NCBI GenBank assembly: GCA_016720465.1
Contig: JADKKO010000004.1
Span: 1,752,504 to 1,816,503 of the forward strand
Reading direction: 5' to 3'
Source: Holophagaceae bacterium
GTDB lineage: Bacteria > Acidobacteriota > Holophagae > Holophagales > Holophagaceae
DNA length: 64,000 nucleotides
Below are positions 8,992 to 18,111 of this stretch, piece after piece. The notes beneath the pieces were generated by a model that did no database searches, was not told the DNA's origin, and was given only the letters and a program-made list of their open reading frames with translations. The translations under genes and the position numbers were made by a program. Numbering within the stretch: position 1 is the first letter of the stretch; every line of letters starts with the position of its first letter.

Positions 8992-9861
8992 ATGAAGATG
9001 CGAGAGGTGAAGACCCTGATCCACGGCCAGCCCACCACGGATGGCAACAAGGTGCCCTTGGTGCGGCTGCTGCCCGGGGCGGGCATGCGGGGCAGCGAGG
9101 CCTTCCAGTTGATGGACCCCTTCCTGCTCATGGACCACTTCGGCCCCATGGTGCTGAGCCCCGGCACGGACGCGGGGTTTCCGCCCCATCCCCACCGTGG
9201 CTTCCAGACGCTCACCTACATGATGCAGGGGGCCTTCCGCCACCGCGACAGCACCGGCGGGCAGGGCCTCCTGGAACCGGGCGGCGCCCAGTTGATGAAC
9301 GCAGGCAGCGGCATCGTGCATGAGGAGATGCCCGTGCCCGAGCATCTGGAGACCGGCGGTCCCATCGAAGGCGTCCAACTATGGATCAATCTGCCGAAAT
9401 CCGAGAAGGGCAGCCAGCCCGGCTATACGGACCTGCACGCCGCCATGATGCCTTGGCAAGCCTTCGAAGGCGGCCGCCTGCGCGCACTGGCGGGCGAGTG
9501 GCTGGGCCGCACAGGTCCCGCGGAGACCCCGGCAAAGATCGCCTACGCCCACATCGAGCTGGAGGCCGGAAGCCGTTTCGAGCACTCGATTCCTGGAGGA
9601 TTCCTGGCCGCGGTGGCGCTGCTCCACGGAGATGTTGTGGTATCAGGACAGAATCTCCGCCCGGATGATGTGGCTGTGTTCGGCGAAAAGGGCGAGGCCA
9701 TCCGCGTGGAGAGCGCGCAGGGCGCAAGCCTGATGGTGCTCGCGGGGCTTCCCCTCAAGGAGCCCATCGCCCATTACGGGCCCTTCGTCATGAATACGCC
9801 TGAGGAAATCCAGCAGGCCTTCGATGACTACCAATCGGGCAAGATGGGGTTCCTGGGCTGA
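8992..9861 (+). CDS. Pirin-family protein (long form)
   Basis: The protein has 289 residues. The first ATG after the upstream stop (8992) has GGAG at good spacing; a GTG at 8986 would overlap the previous gene. Typical long-pirin features are visible: DPFLLMDHFGPMVL, GFPPHPHRGFQTLTYMMQG (metal-site His residues), and AGSGIVHEEMPV with the later His and Glu ligands. The C-terminal cupin (residues of about 185-265) is preserved. Together with the preceding gene it forms a two-pirin operon. A redox-sensing or dioxygenase role is known for some family members only. Confidence 0.9.
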   Translation: MKMREVKTLIHGQPTTDGNKVPLVRLLPGAGMRGSEAFQLMDPFLLMDHFGPMVLSPGTDAGFPPHPHRGFQTLTYMMQGAFRHRDSTGGQGLLEPGGAQLMNAGSGIVHEEMPVPEHLETGGPIEGVQLWINLPKSEKGSQPGYTDLHAAMMPWQAFEGGRLRALAGEWLGRTGPAETPAKIAYAHIELEAGSRFEHSIPGGFLAAVALLHGDVVVSGQNLRPDDVAVFGEKGEAIRVESAQGASLMVLAGLPLKEPIAHYGPFVMNTPEEIQQAFDDYQSGKMGFLG

Positions 9862-9865
9862 GGCC

Positions 9866-11008
9866 TTATTTCTGCTCAAATCCTTTGGCTTTGGCTTGCG
9901 CGGCCAGGGCTTCGGCCATGGCGGCATCCAACGTTTTCGCTGCGCCTTTTACCGCCAATTCCTTGCGCTTGGCCGCGATGAATTGGTCGCGCTCACCGCT
10001 GAGCTTCTGGATCTTCACCCGGAGCTCCACCCGGAGTTTGGCCTGGGCATCCACGTAGGCACGGGCTTCGGCGGGTTTCATGGCCTGCATCTCCTTCGGC
10101 AGATCCTTCTTGTCCAAGGACTCCAGTTTTTTTGAACCGGCCTTTTCCGCGTCCACCAGATCCCAGCCATCGGCCCGGTAGAAGCCCGAGGCTTTGGCCT
10201 TGGCCCTTTCATTGGCGGCGCCCGCTCCGGCTTCCATGGCATTGCGGTCCTGGACCGCCTGGTTCTGGAAGCTCGAACGGCCCTTCTCGCCGATGGGGAT
10301 GTAGGTCTTGTTCAATTCCACCCCGAGGCGCTCGATCTCCGGATCCTGGGGCGATGGGATGTGGACGGCCTGGCGATCCTGGTCGATGTTCATGTAGCTG
10401 CCGCCGGCGATGCGCGCTCCGTCCGCCCAATTGGTGGAGACGCCTTCCCGGTAGGACCCGCAGAAGATGGTGTTCACCGTCAGGCCCTTCGCCCGCGCCA
10501 CCTCGCAGCTTTGGTGGTAGTCCACGCGCCCCTGGGTGAAGGGCTCGTTGCCCGCGATGAAGACCACTTTCAGGTCCCGCGGCGAGGGGCTCCAATTCAA
10601 TCCATCCGTGGCGGACTTGATCACCGCGCCGCAGTACTCGTCGCCGCCTCTGGTGGTAAGCGCGAACAGCTGCTCGGATACCCGATCCAGATCCGTGGTG
10701 AACGGCACCACCATGCGCAGGTGGCCCTCCCCCGCTGGGATGCTGGACTTGCCATACTCATAGAGCGCCACCTGGAGTTCCGGCGCCTGGCCGTCGCGGC
10801 GCAGCGGCGAGAATTGGTTCACGAAGGTCCAAAGCTGCGACTTCGCCTGGCCGATGAGGCCATCCATGCTGTTGCTGGTGTCCAGCAGGATCGCCACCTG
10901 GATGATGGGTTTTGGCGCGCGGGGACTGTGGATGGGGTCTGGAGATGGCGCTGCGGCCAGGGTCAAGCCGAGGCAGTTGAGCAACAGGCAGGGAGCAAGA
11001 CGGCGCAT
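9866..11008 (-). CDS. Exported von Willebrand factor type A domain protein
   Basis: This 380-residue protein has a signal peptide (1-20, LLLNCLGLTLAAA). The VWA domain begins at about residue 33, with a complete MIDAS first motif DTSNSM (D43, S45, S47), followed by GGDEYCGAVIKSATDG and DLKVVFIAGNEPFTQG. The C-terminal third is a charged, helical, probably coiled-coil segment (KLRVELRVKIQKLSGERDQF). It has an AGGAGG ribosome site. Its role is probably metal-dependent adhesion or assembly in the periplasm. It is convergent with the pirin gene, four bases away. Confidence 0.8.
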   Translation of the reverse strand: MRRLAPCLLLNCLGLTLAAAPSPDPIHSPRAPKPIIQVAILLDTSNSMDGLIGQAKSQLWTFVNQFSPLRRDGQAPELQVALYEYGKSSIPAGEGHLRMVVPFTTDLDRVSEQLFALTTRGGDEYCGAVIKSATDGLNWSPSPRDLKVVFIAGNEPFTQGRVDYHQSCEVARAKGLTVNTIFCGSYREGVSTNWADGARIAGGSYMNIDQDRQAVHIPSPQDPEIERLGVELNKTYIPIGEKGRSSFQNQAVQDRNAMEAGAGAANERAKAKASGFYRADGWDLVDAEKAGSKKLESLDKKDLPKEMQAMKPAEARAYVDAQAKLRVELRVKIQKLSGERDQFIAAKRKELAVKGAAKTLDAAMAEALAAQAKAKGFEQK

Positions 11009-11088
11009 GGAACCTCCTTCAGGGTTCGTGGGCCTCGGGGATGCGCGGGCGAGGGTTGCTGAAACATGCGCGGATCAGCGCAGGAGTT

Positions 11089-12480
11089 TCAATTCGGGAT
11101 GATTTTCAACGCTCGCTCCACCCGGAAGGCCCCCGAGGCAAGGTGGTGGATCGCCCGCGCCAGGGCCTCCTTGCTGCATTCGAGGTCCCGGCACCAAGCG
11201 TCCATGGGGACTTCGCCGCCTTCGGGATTCCTGACGACCCATTGGCTCCAGAGGGAATCCAGCCGTTCCCTTTCGGGTTCTTCCTTGTCCCGCCAACTGC
11301 GCTCCTGGGGACGCTGAGGCTCATGGAAAGCCTCGCCCCGGAGCTTTTCCGGCAGGAATTGCTGCGCCTTGTCGTAGTCGCCGTGCGAGTAGTGGTAGCC
11401 CGCCCCCCGCCCGGCTTTCCGCGCGGTGCTCGTATTGGAGTCCCGCAGGGCATCCGGGATGGGCTGGTCCTCGGCGGCCAGGGCCGCGTCGATGGCTTTG
11501 ATGGTGGCATTGCTTTTCTGCGCGTTGGCCACGTAGATGACCGCCTGAGCCAGGGGGATGCGGGCTTCGGGCCACCCGATGCGCTCCACGGCCCGCGACA
11601 CGGTTTCGGCCAGGATGAAGGCCTGGGGATCGGCATTGCCCACGTCTTCGGCCGCTGTGACCATCAGGCGCCGGGCGATGAAGCGGGGATCCTCGCCGCC
11701 GCGGATCATGCGGCTAAGGTAGTAGAGCGCCGCGTCCGCATCGCTGCCGCGGAGGGATTTCTGGAAAGCCGAGGCCAGGTCGTAGTGGCCGTCGGCGCGG
11801 TCGAACAGCAGGCGGCCTCCCAGGGACGATTGCAGGGACGCGATATCCCGTTCCTGGGCCGGAAGGTCCGCCCACACCTCCAAGCCTGAAAGCGCCGAGC
11901 GTAGGTCCCCGCCGGCCCAGTGGGAGAGCCAGTCCAACAACTCGGACGGCGGCGGCGGATCCAGCTTTTCACGGGCCGCTGCTAGGTCCAGCACGCCCCG
12001 GATGGCGCTGGGCTCAAGAGCCTTCAGATCGAAGAGCTGGCAACGGCTGCGCAACGCGGGATTCAAATAGAAAGCCGGATTCTCGGTGGTGGCGCCGATG
12101 AGGATGGCTTCGCCGCGCTCCAGGAAGGGCAGCAAGATATCCTGCTGCGCGCGATTGAAACGATGGATCTCATCGAGAAAAATCACCGGGGGAACCGCGC
12201 GGAAAAGCGGCATGGACTTCTGGTCCAGCAGGAATTTCTTCAGCTCCGCTGCGGATCCCGTGACGCCGCTGAACTCCACGAAGCCGTGCCCGGTTTCCTT
12301 CGCCAGGATGCGCGCCAGCGTTGTTTTTCCAGTGCCCGGCGGGCCCCACATCACCATGGAGGGCAGGCGCTTCGACTGGGCCAGCCGCGTCAGCGCGCCT
12401 TTCGGACCCACTAGATGCGGCTGGCCCACGACTTCGTCCAGGGTCATGGGACGCATGCGCTCAGCCAGGGGGGCGGTCAT
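11089..12480 (-). CDS. rarA: Replication-associated recombination protein A (AAA+ ATPase)
   Basis: The 463-residue protein has the standard RarA/MgsA length. The N-terminus LAERMRPMTLDEVVGQPHLVG, Walker A GPPGTGKTT (46-54), Walker B FLDEIHRFN (101-109) and sensor GATTENPAF are all present. The C-terminal tetramerisation region (DALRDSNTSTARKAGRGAGY, then YHYSHGDYDKAQQFLPE) matches the family. RarA is a clamp-loader-like ATPase acting at stalled replication forks. It is a single gene, divergent from the hydrolase-methyltransferase gene. Confidence 0.95.
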   Translation of the reverse strand: MTAPLAERMRPMTLDEVVGQPHLVGPKGALTRLAQSKRLPSMVMWGPPGTGKTTLARILAKETGHGFVEFSGVTGSAAELKKFLLDQKSMPLFRAVPPVIFLDEIHRFNRAQQDILLPFLERGEAILIGATTENPAFYLNPALRSRCQLFDLKALEPSAIRGVLDLAAAREKLDPPPPSELLDWLSHWAGGDLRSALSGLEVWADLPAQERDIASLQSSLGGRLLFDRADGHYDLASAFQKSLRGSDADAALYYLSRMIRGGEDPRFIARRLMVTAAEDVGNADPQAFILAETVSRAVERIGWPEARIPLAQAVIYVANAQKSNATIKAIDAALAAEDQPIPDALRDSNTSTARKAGRGAGYHYSHGDYDKAQQFLPEKLRGEAFHEPQRPQERSWRDKEEPERERLDSLWSQWVVRNPEGGEVPMDAWCRDLECSKEALARAIHHLASGAFRVERALKIIPN

Positions 12481-12640
12481 GGCTCCAGATTAGCCCGGAG
12501 GGACCCCGTGAACAGGCAAACACCTGCGGGGGACTGCCGGTGCGAGTCGGGGATCGCTTAGAATCAAATCACCGCTGATAAAAATCCGTTGGCTAAGAAA
12601 AGCACAACCAAGCTTCACCCACCTGGAAGAAGGACGGCGC

Positions 12641-14389
12641 ATGCGAACCCTGGATGAGAAGTCCTTTCAAACCCACGATGGGACATCCTTGTTCTACCGG
12701 CATGCGCCCGCCGCGCAGAAGCCACCCAAGGGAGCCATCGTCCTGTTCCATCGGGGACACGAGCACTCGGCCCGGATGATCCATCTGGCCGAGGAACTGG
12801 ATCTCCCGGATTACGCCTTCTTCGCCTGGGATGCCCGGGGCAATGGACGCTCCCCAGGCGAGCGGGGGTTCAGCCCCAGCATCGGAACCTCCGTCCGGGA
12901 TGTGCAGGCCTTCATCGACCACATCTGTCTGGAGCATGGCTTCACCCCGGCGCAGATCGCGGTGGTGGCGCAAAGCGTCGGCGCCGTGCTGGTGGCCACC
13001 TGGCTCCACGATTACGCGCCTGGGATCCGCTGCGCCGTGGTTGCCTCCCCGGCGTTCAGGGTCAAGCTCTACGTCCCCTTCGCCCGCGCCTTCCTTCGGC
13101 TCCGGATGGCCCTGTCGGGCAATTTCTTCGTCAACAGCTATGTGAAGGCCAAGTTCCTGACCCACGACCCCGAGCGCATCGCCAGCTACCAGACCGATCC
13201 GCTCATCACCCGGCCCATTTCCGTGAATCTCCTGCTCGGCCTCGATGAGGCAGCCGAGCGCGTGGTGGCCGATGCCCAGGCCATCACCACACCGGTGCAG
13301 ATGCTCATCTCCGGCGCGGATTGGGTGGTGCGCCATGGGCCCCAGCATGCCTTTTTCAGCCGCTTGAGCGCATCGAGGAAGGAAAAGCATGTGTTCGAGG
13401 GGTTCTTCCATGACACCTTGGGCGAAAAAGATCGCGCCCAGGCGGTCTCCAAGGCTCGGACCTTCCTGTTGGCGGGCTTTGCGGAGCCCTTTTCACGTGC
13501 CGATTTGCGCAACTCCCACAAGGAGGGCTGGAGCAAGCGGGAAGCGGATGCCTTGGCCAAACCGCTCCTGCCGGTATCGCCGCGCGGACTCTACTGGGCC
13601 GCCACGCGGTTCGGGCTCTGGGTGGGCGGTTTCATTTCCGCAGGCATCCGGCTTGGACACGCCACTGGCTTCGATTCGGGGAGCACCTTGGACTATGTCT
13701 ACCGCAACCGCCCCGAAGGCTTCACACCCATCGGGCGGATGGTGGATTGGTTCTACCTCAACTCCATCGGCTGGCGGGGAATCCGCCAGCGCAAGGTCCA
13801 CCTGGAGGCTCTGCTGCAAGACGCCTTCGGAAGGCTGCATACCGCTGGACAGCCAGTCCATGTGCTGGACGTCGCTGCGGGGCATGGCCGGTATGTGCTG
13901 GAGGCCATCGAATCCCAGGCCCAGCGCCCCGAGAGCGTGCTGCTGCGGGACTTCAGCGATATCAATGTCCGCCAGGGCTCCGAACTGATCCAGGCCAAGG
14001 GCATGGAGGAATTCGCGCGTTTCGAAAAGGGCGATGCCTTCCATGGGGACAGCCTGGCCGCGGTGGAGCCCAAACCGACGGTGGCTGTTGTCTCGGGGCT
14101 TTACGAACTCTTTCCGGACAACGATAAGTTGGTGGCCTCCCTGGAGGGCCTGGCGCGGGCCGTGCCCCTGGGCGGCTATCTGGTCTACACGAACCAGCCC
14201 TGGCATCCCCAATTGGAGATGATCGCCCGGGCCCTCACCAGCCATCGCGAAGGAGCGGCCTGGGTCATGCGGCGCCGCAGCCAGGGCGAGATGGATCAAC
14301 TGGTGGAGGCCGCCGGATTCAGGAAGCTCAGCCAGCGCATCGACGAGTGGGGGATCTTCACGGTATCGCTGGCTCAACGGGAAGCCTGA
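12641..14389 (+). CDS. Bifunctional alpha/beta hydrolase / class I SAM-dependent methyltransferase (YnbC-like)
   Basis: The 582-residue protein fuses two domains. Residues 1-280 are a serine hydrolase of the monoglyceride-lipase type: VLFHRGHEHSARM, AWDARGNGRSPGERG, nucleophile S112 in VVAQSVGAVL (a relaxed G-x-S-x-G), and a late His in EGFFHDTLGE. Residues of about 370-580 are a methyltransferase with VHVLDVAAGHGRYVLEAI as the SAM-binding motif I. Domain order and length match E. coli YnbC. In E. coli ynbC sits with ynbA (CDP-alcohol transferase), ynbB (cytidylyltransferase) and ynbD. Here the first two are absent, but a ynbD-like gene follows with overlapping stop/start (TGATG). A lipid-head-group or lysophospholipid role is inference. 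Confidence 0.88.
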   Translation: MRTLDEKSFQTHDGTSLFYRHAPAAQKPPKGAIVLFHRGHEHSARMIHLAEELDLPDYAFFAWDARGNGRSPGERGFSPSIGTSVRDVQAFIDHICLEHGFTPAQIAVVAQSVGAVLVATWLHDYAPGIRCAVVASPAFRVKLYVPFARAFLRLRMALSGNFFVNSYVKAKFLTHDPERIASYQTDPLITRPISVNLLLGLDEAAERVVADAQAITTPVQMLISGADWVVRHGPQHAFFSRLSASRKEKHVFEGFFHDTLGEKDRAQAVSKARTFLLAGFAEPFSRADLRNSHKEGWSKREADALAKPLLPVSPRGLYWAATRFGLWVGGFISAGIRLGHATGFDSGSTLDYVYRNRPEGFTPIGRMVDWFYLNSIGWRGIRQRKVHLEALLQDAFGRLHTAGQPVHVLDVAAGHGRYVLEAIESQAQRPESVLLRDFSDINVRQGSELIQAKGMEEFARFEKGDAFHGDSLAAVEPKPTVAVVSGLYELFPDNDKLVASLEGLARAVPLGGYLVYTNQPWHPQLEMIARALTSHREGAAWVMRRRSQGEMDQLVEAAGFRKLSQRIDEWGIFTVSLAQREA

Positions 14390-15705
14390 TGGCGCATCCA
14401 CCTCGGCCCTGCGGGCGGGCCGCGCTCTGGCTCGCCTTCCTGGGTCCATTCTTCTATCTGAGCTATGGCACCGCCAATTGGCTTGCTTCGCGCCGGATGG
14501 ACGTCCCCTGCATCGTATTCGGCTGGGAGCGGCAGATTCCTTTCCTGCCCTGGACCATCCTGCCCTATTGGACCGAGAACCTCTTCTACGCGAGCGCCCT
14601 GTTCCTGTGCCTCGAACCTCGGGAAGTGGATATCCTCGGGCGCCGGATGCTGACCGCTCAGGTGGTGGCGGTTTCCTGCTTCATCCTTTTCCCGCTGGCC
14701 TTCAGCTTTCCCCAGCCCGCCGTCACAGGCTGGCCGGCCTTCCTGTTCGATGCGCTGCGGGGCTTCGACCGCCCCTTCAACCAGGCGCCCTCGCTGCATG
14801 TGGCGCTGGCCATCGTGCTGGGCGTCCACTTCCATCGGCTGGCAGCCCGGAGATGGCGGCCTCTCGTCGTGGGATGGTTCCTGCTGATCATCGGGTCGGT
14901 GCTCACCACCTACCAGCACCATTTCGTTGATATCCCCTCGGGCGCGCTGCTGGGATGGTTCTGCCTCTGGGCCTGGCCTGACACCGGACGCTCTCCCCTG
15001 ACAACCTGGTCACTCCATCGGGATGCCAGCCGCTGGCGGCAGGCCGCGTACTACACCGGCGGCGCGTTGTTGGCGGGGACGCTCGGGATCGTTTTGTGGG
15101 GGTGGGCGGGTTGGCTGCTCTGGCCGGCCGTGTCGCTGGCCCTGGTGGCCCTGAACCACGCCTTCTTGGGTGCGGAGGGTTTCCAGAAAGGATCCGATGG
15201 GCGGCTGAGCTTGGCGGCCCGATGGCTGTTCGCGCCGTACCTCTGGGCCGCCCGCTTGAATTCCTGGCTGTGGACCCGCGCCCGGCCCCAGCCGGACGAG
15301 GTCATGGCAGGAGTCTGGCTGGGGAGGGCGCCCATCCACGGTGATGACGTGAATCGTTTCACCTGCCTGGTGGATCTCAGCGCGGAGTTATCGGTGCGAC
15401 CGGAACACAAACATTACCGGAGCATCCCCATTCTGGACTTTTCCATTCCCGCTCCCTTGACCCTCGCGAGGGCAGCGGAGGCCATCGAAGGGGCGAGGAA
15501 GGAAGGGCCCGTCCTGGTGTTTTGCGCCCTGGGACGGTCCCGCAGCGCCGCGGCTGTGTGCAGCTGGTTGCTCCGCGAGGGCCGCGTCCATTCGGCGCGT
15601 GAAGCCATCGACCGCGTGGCCCGCTGCCGCCCCGTCTCGCTTTCCGATGAACATCTGCGGGCCATCGAGGGATCCCTGCACGCCACTCCCGGAGCCGCAC
15701 CATGA
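14389..15705 (+). CDS. PAP2 / dual-specificity phosphatase fusion membrane protein (YnbD-like)
   Basis: The start at 14389 overlaps the previous stop and is preferred over a frame extension inside the upstream gene. The 438-residue protein has several membrane segments (about 10-30, 55-75, 85-105, 155-175, 205-260). These bracket PAP2 phosphatase motifs: RPFNQAPSLHVAL and TYQHHFVDIPSGALLG. A cytosolic C-terminal dual-specificity phosphatase domain carries the CX5R signature in VFCALGRSRSAA (C379, R385). The same fusion is E. coli YnbD. A phospholipid or isoprenoid phosphate dephosphorylation role is likely. Confidence 0.88.
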   Translation: MAHPPRPCGRAALWLAFLGPFFYLSYGTANWLASRRMDVPCIVFGWERQIPFLPWTILPYWTENLFYASALFLCLEPREVDILGRRMLTAQVVAVSCFILFPLAFSFPQPAVTGWPAFLFDALRGFDRPFNQAPSLHVALAIVLGVHFHRLAARRWRPLVVGWFLLIIGSVLTTYQHHFVDIPSGALLGWFCLWAWPDTGRSPLTTWSLHRDASRWRQAAYYTGGALLAGTLGIVLWGWAGWLLWPAVSLALVALNHAFLGAEGFQKGSDGRLSLAARWLFAPYLWAARLNSWLWTRARPQPDEVMAGVWLGRAPIHGDDVNRFTCLVDLSAELSVRPEHKHYRSIPILDFSIPAPLTLARAAEAIEGARKEGPVLVFCALGRSRSAAAVCSWLLREGRVHSAREAIDRVARCRPVSLSDEHLRAIEGSLHATPGAAP

Positions 15706-16109
15706 ACCCGCATCCGCCCACATCCCTGGTCACGGCCCGCCTTCTGGCTGCCTGGGCGCCGCTGGAACCCCCTGCGTGGATCCTGCTGCTGGCGGCCCTG
15801 GTCCTGCTTTGGCTTCACCCGGCCCCGCTTCCGACGGGGATGGGCGCAGCGAGCCTGCTGGCTGGAGTCTGCGGGCTCTACCTCGGCTGGCGCATCCGTT
15901 TCGATGCGGCGATATTCCTGGATCTGGCCGAGGCCCGCATCACTAATGGGGAATCCTTCGACGCAGCCATCAAGGAAATGGGTCTGCCCGGCGGTCCCGC
16001 GCGCAGCGAGGCCGAGCGGTGCCGCGGAGCGCTCCGGCTCCTGTACCAGCGCATCTTTTGGTTCCTGATCCAGGTGGCCGCCCTCGCGGTGGGCGTCTGG
16101 ACGCGCTGA
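15702..16109 (+). CDS. Small membrane protein in the ynbCD-like operon
   Basis: This 135-residue protein overlaps the preceding gene by four bases (ATGA), so it is very probably translated with it. Two hydrophobic segments are visible (about 20-36 and 44-58), plus a third near the C-terminus (FWFLIQVAALAVGVW). Between them is a soluble stretch (DLAEARITNGESFDAAIKEM). I do not recognise a family. The context suggests a membrane-lipid or envelope role. Confidence 0.7.
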   Translation: MNPHPPTSLVTARLLAAWAPLEPPAWILLLAALVLLWLHPAPLPTGMGAASLLAGVCGLYLGWRIRFDAAIFLDLAEARITNGESFDAAIKEMGLPGGPARSEAERCRGALRLLYQRIFWFLIQVAALAVGVWTR

Positions 16110-16131
16110 CGGCGGGGAGATCAGTTCACAC

Positions 16132-16226
16132 GCCGAGGAACGCAGATAATGCAGGGCCTCGCACAGAAATAAAGGAGTGTTTTCCCCGCGTTCTCCCTTT
16201 ATTCTGCGAACCTCTGCGAGCGTTTT
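16132..16226. repeat. Palindromic low-complexity intergenic element (cgcaga type)
   Basis: A left arm (cctcgcacagaaataaagga, ending near 16175) and a right arm (ctccctttattctgcgaacc, from about 16193) form an imperfect long hairpin. Cgcaga-type phrases are repeated in both arms. It lies between the ynbCD-like operon and the acyl-CoA dehydrogenase gene and may be the operon terminator. Confidence 0.5.
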
Positions 16227-16250
16227 GATTTCAAAAGAACCGGAGCCACC

Positions 16251-17486
16251 ATGGATTTCGCGCACTCACCCAAGGCCGCTGACTACATCCAGCGCGTGTC
16301 GGCCTTCATCGCCGATCACGTCTCGCCGTTTGAAGAAACCTACCTTTCGCAACTGAAGCGCGGGCCGCAGCCCTGGAATGTCCCGCCGCTGATGGAGGAG
16401 ATGAAGGACAAGGCCAAGGCTGCGGGGCTCTGGAACCTGTTCCTGCCGGACGCGGAATATGGCGCGGGGCTCACCAACCTGGAGTACGCGCCGTTGGCGG
16501 AGCTCATGGGCCGCTCGCTCATCACTCCGGAGGTCTTCAACTGCAACGCGCCGGATACGGGCAACATGGAAGTGCTGGTGCAGTACGGATCCGCGGGCCA
16601 AAAAAAACAGTGGCTGAAGCCCCTGCTGGAAGGCAGGACCCGTTCGGCCTTCTGCATGACCGAGCCCGAGGTCGCCTCCAGCGACGCGACCAACATGCGC
16701 GCCACCGCGGTGGTGCAGGGCGATGAGATCGTCATCAACGGCCGCAAGTGGTGGAGCAGCGGCATCGGGCACCCCAACTGCGCCTTCGTCATCTTCATGG
16801 GGCTCACGGACCCCACCGCGCCGAAATACTCACAGCACTCCATGGTGCTGGTCCCGATCGATGCGCCGGGCTTAAAGGTGGAACGCATGGTGCCGGTGTT
16901 CGGCGCATTGGACGAGCCCTACGGCCACGGCGAAGTGAGTTTCACGGATGTGCGCGTGCCCATCGAGAACTTCATCAGCGGTCCGGGCCGCGGCTTCGAG
17001 ATCGCCCAAGGGCGCCTGGGCCCTGGGCGCATCCACCACTGCATGCGCATCATCGGCGCCGCCGAGCGGGCCCTGGAACTCATGTGCCAGCGCTCCCTCA
17101 CCCGCGTGGCCTTCGGCAAACCCCTGGCGCTGCTGGGCGGCAACCGGGACATCATCGCCAACGCCCGCATGGCCATCGAACAGGCGCGGCTGCTCACGCT
17201 CAAGGCCGCGTGGCTCATGGACACCGTCGGTGTGAAGGGCGCCAAGAGCGAGATCTCCCAGATCAAGGTCGTCGCGCCGAACATGGCGCAACTGGTCATC
17301 GACCAGGCCATCCAGATGCACGGCGGCGCAGGGCTTAGCGAGGATTTCCCCCTCACGGGGCTCTATGCTTACGCCAGAATGCTCCGCCTCGCCGACGGCC
17401 CCGACGAAGTGCATCGCGCCAGCATCGCCAAGGGGGAGCTCAAGGCGCAGGCGGAAAAGGCGGGGATGGAAATGTCGAAAAAATGA
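16251..17486 (+). CDS. Acyl-CoA dehydrogenase, ACAD10/11-like
   Basis: The 411-residue flavoprotein has the three-domain ACAD fold: CMTEPEVASSDATNMRATAV (FAD/substrate loop), VINGRKWWSSGIGHPNC, and QMHGGAGLSEDFPLTGLYAY near the C-terminus. The ending LADGPDEVHRASIAKGELKA is typical of the ACAD10/11 subgroup. An APH-type kinase gene lies 0.9 kb downstream. In ACAD10/11 and in the bacterial Lva pathway, a kinase of this type phosphorylates 4-hydroxyacyl-CoA and the dehydrogenase-like enzyme eliminates phosphate. A similar role is plausible here. GGAG precedes the ATG. Confidence 0.92.
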   Translation: MDFAHSPKAADYIQRVSAFIADHVSPFEETYLSQLKRGPQPWNVPPLMEEMKDKAKAAGLWNLFLPDAEYGAGLTNLEYAPLAELMGRSLITPEVFNCNAPDTGNMEVLVQYGSAGQKKQWLKPLLEGRTRSAFCMTEPEVASSDATNMRATAVVQGDEIVINGRKWWSSGIGHPNCAFVIFMGLTDPTAPKYSQHSMVLVPIDAPGLKVERMVPVFGALDEPYGHGEVSFTDVRVPIENFISGPGRGFEIAQGRLGPGRIHHCMRIIGAAERALELMCQRSLTRVAFGKPLALLGGNRDIIANARMAIEQARLLTLKAAWLMDTVGVKGAKSEISQIKVVAPNMAQLVIDQAIQMHGGAGLSEDFPLTGLYAYARMLRLADGPDEVHRASIAKGELKAQAEKAGMEMSKK

Positions 17487-17498
17487 GAAGATTATTTT

Positions 17499-17581
17499 GC
17501 CGGGGATATACGGGGATGAACGGGGATAAGAACGTGATCGGTGTTTGCTTTCATCCCGGTGCATCCGTTTTTATCCCCGGC
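17499..17581. repeat. Palindromic low-complexity intergenic element (cggggat type)
   Basis: A perfect 10-base outer inverted repeat (gccggggata 17499-17508, tatccccggc 17572-17581) encloses tandem cggggat phrases on the left and atccc/atccg phrases on the right. It follows the acyl-CoA dehydrogenase stop. A diverged copy follows the dehydrogenase remnant at 18.2 kb. Confidence 0.55.
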
Positions 17582-17669
17582 GATTGATCTTTCTCTTTGT
17601 CCCCGGCAAACGCCCATCAATTGCCCTTGGTTCGCTCTGGGATTACCTTTGGATGGCAGGGGAGTGCCC

Positions 17670-17873
17670 ATGAAGCTACGAGTGGTTCTGGAACCGAGCG
17701 AAGAGGGTGGGTTCACGGCGATCGTTCCGGCGCTTCCCGGATGCCTAAGCGAAGGCGACACCCGCGATGAGGCCCTGGCCAACGTCCAAGAGGCGATCGA
17801 GCTATATCTCGAATCAGTGGATGACGATGCCACTTTCTCTCCGGATTCCGAGGTCTTTGAGATCGCTGTATGA
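17670..17873 (+). CDS. hicB: HicB-family antitoxin
   Basis: The ATG at 17670 has a GGGGAG site upstream and gives a 67-residue protein, MKLRVVLEPSEEGGFTAIVP followed by ALPGCLSEGDTRDEALANVQ. This is the HicB partial RNase-H-like fold that neutralises HicA. It has no obvious C-terminal DNA-binding domain, as in short HicBs. The order is antitoxin first, with ATGA overlap into hicA. The pair sits between an acyl-CoA dehydrogenase and the kinase that normally accompanies it. Confidence 0.88.
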   Translation: MKLRVVLEPSEEGGFTAIVPALPGCLSEGDTRDEALANVQEAIELYLESVDDDATFSPDSEVFEIAV

Positions 17874-18097
17874 CCAAAGTCCCCTGCCTGAACTATGAGC
17901 AAGTAGTCCGGGCGCTGAACAGGGACGGCTGGGTTGTGGTACGCCAGCGGGGCAGCCACATCCGATTGCAGAAACACACACCCGACGAAACACTGAAACT
18001 GATTGTGCCGGCGCACAGGCCGATCAAGCGCTCCACGCTGTCACACATATTGAAACAGGCCCGCTTAACGGTGGATGAGTTGCAGAACCTCCTCTGA
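17870..18097 (+). CDS. hicA: HicA-family toxin (mRNA interferase)
   Basis: The 75-residue protein has the dsRBD-like HicA fold: NYEQVVRALNRDGWVVVRQR, then GSHIRLQK with the catalytic His of G-S-H, and IVPAHRPIKRSTLSHILKQA. HicA cleaves mRNA and tmRNA during stress and is inhibited by HicB. It is coupled to hicB by a 4-base overlap. All expected residues are present, so it is probably functional. Confidence 0.9.
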   Translation: MTKVPCLNYEQVVRALNRDGWVVVRQRGSHIRLQKHTPDETLKLIVPAHRPIKRSTLSHILKQARLTVDELQNLL

Positions 18098-18111
18098 TGT
18101 AATCGTTATTG

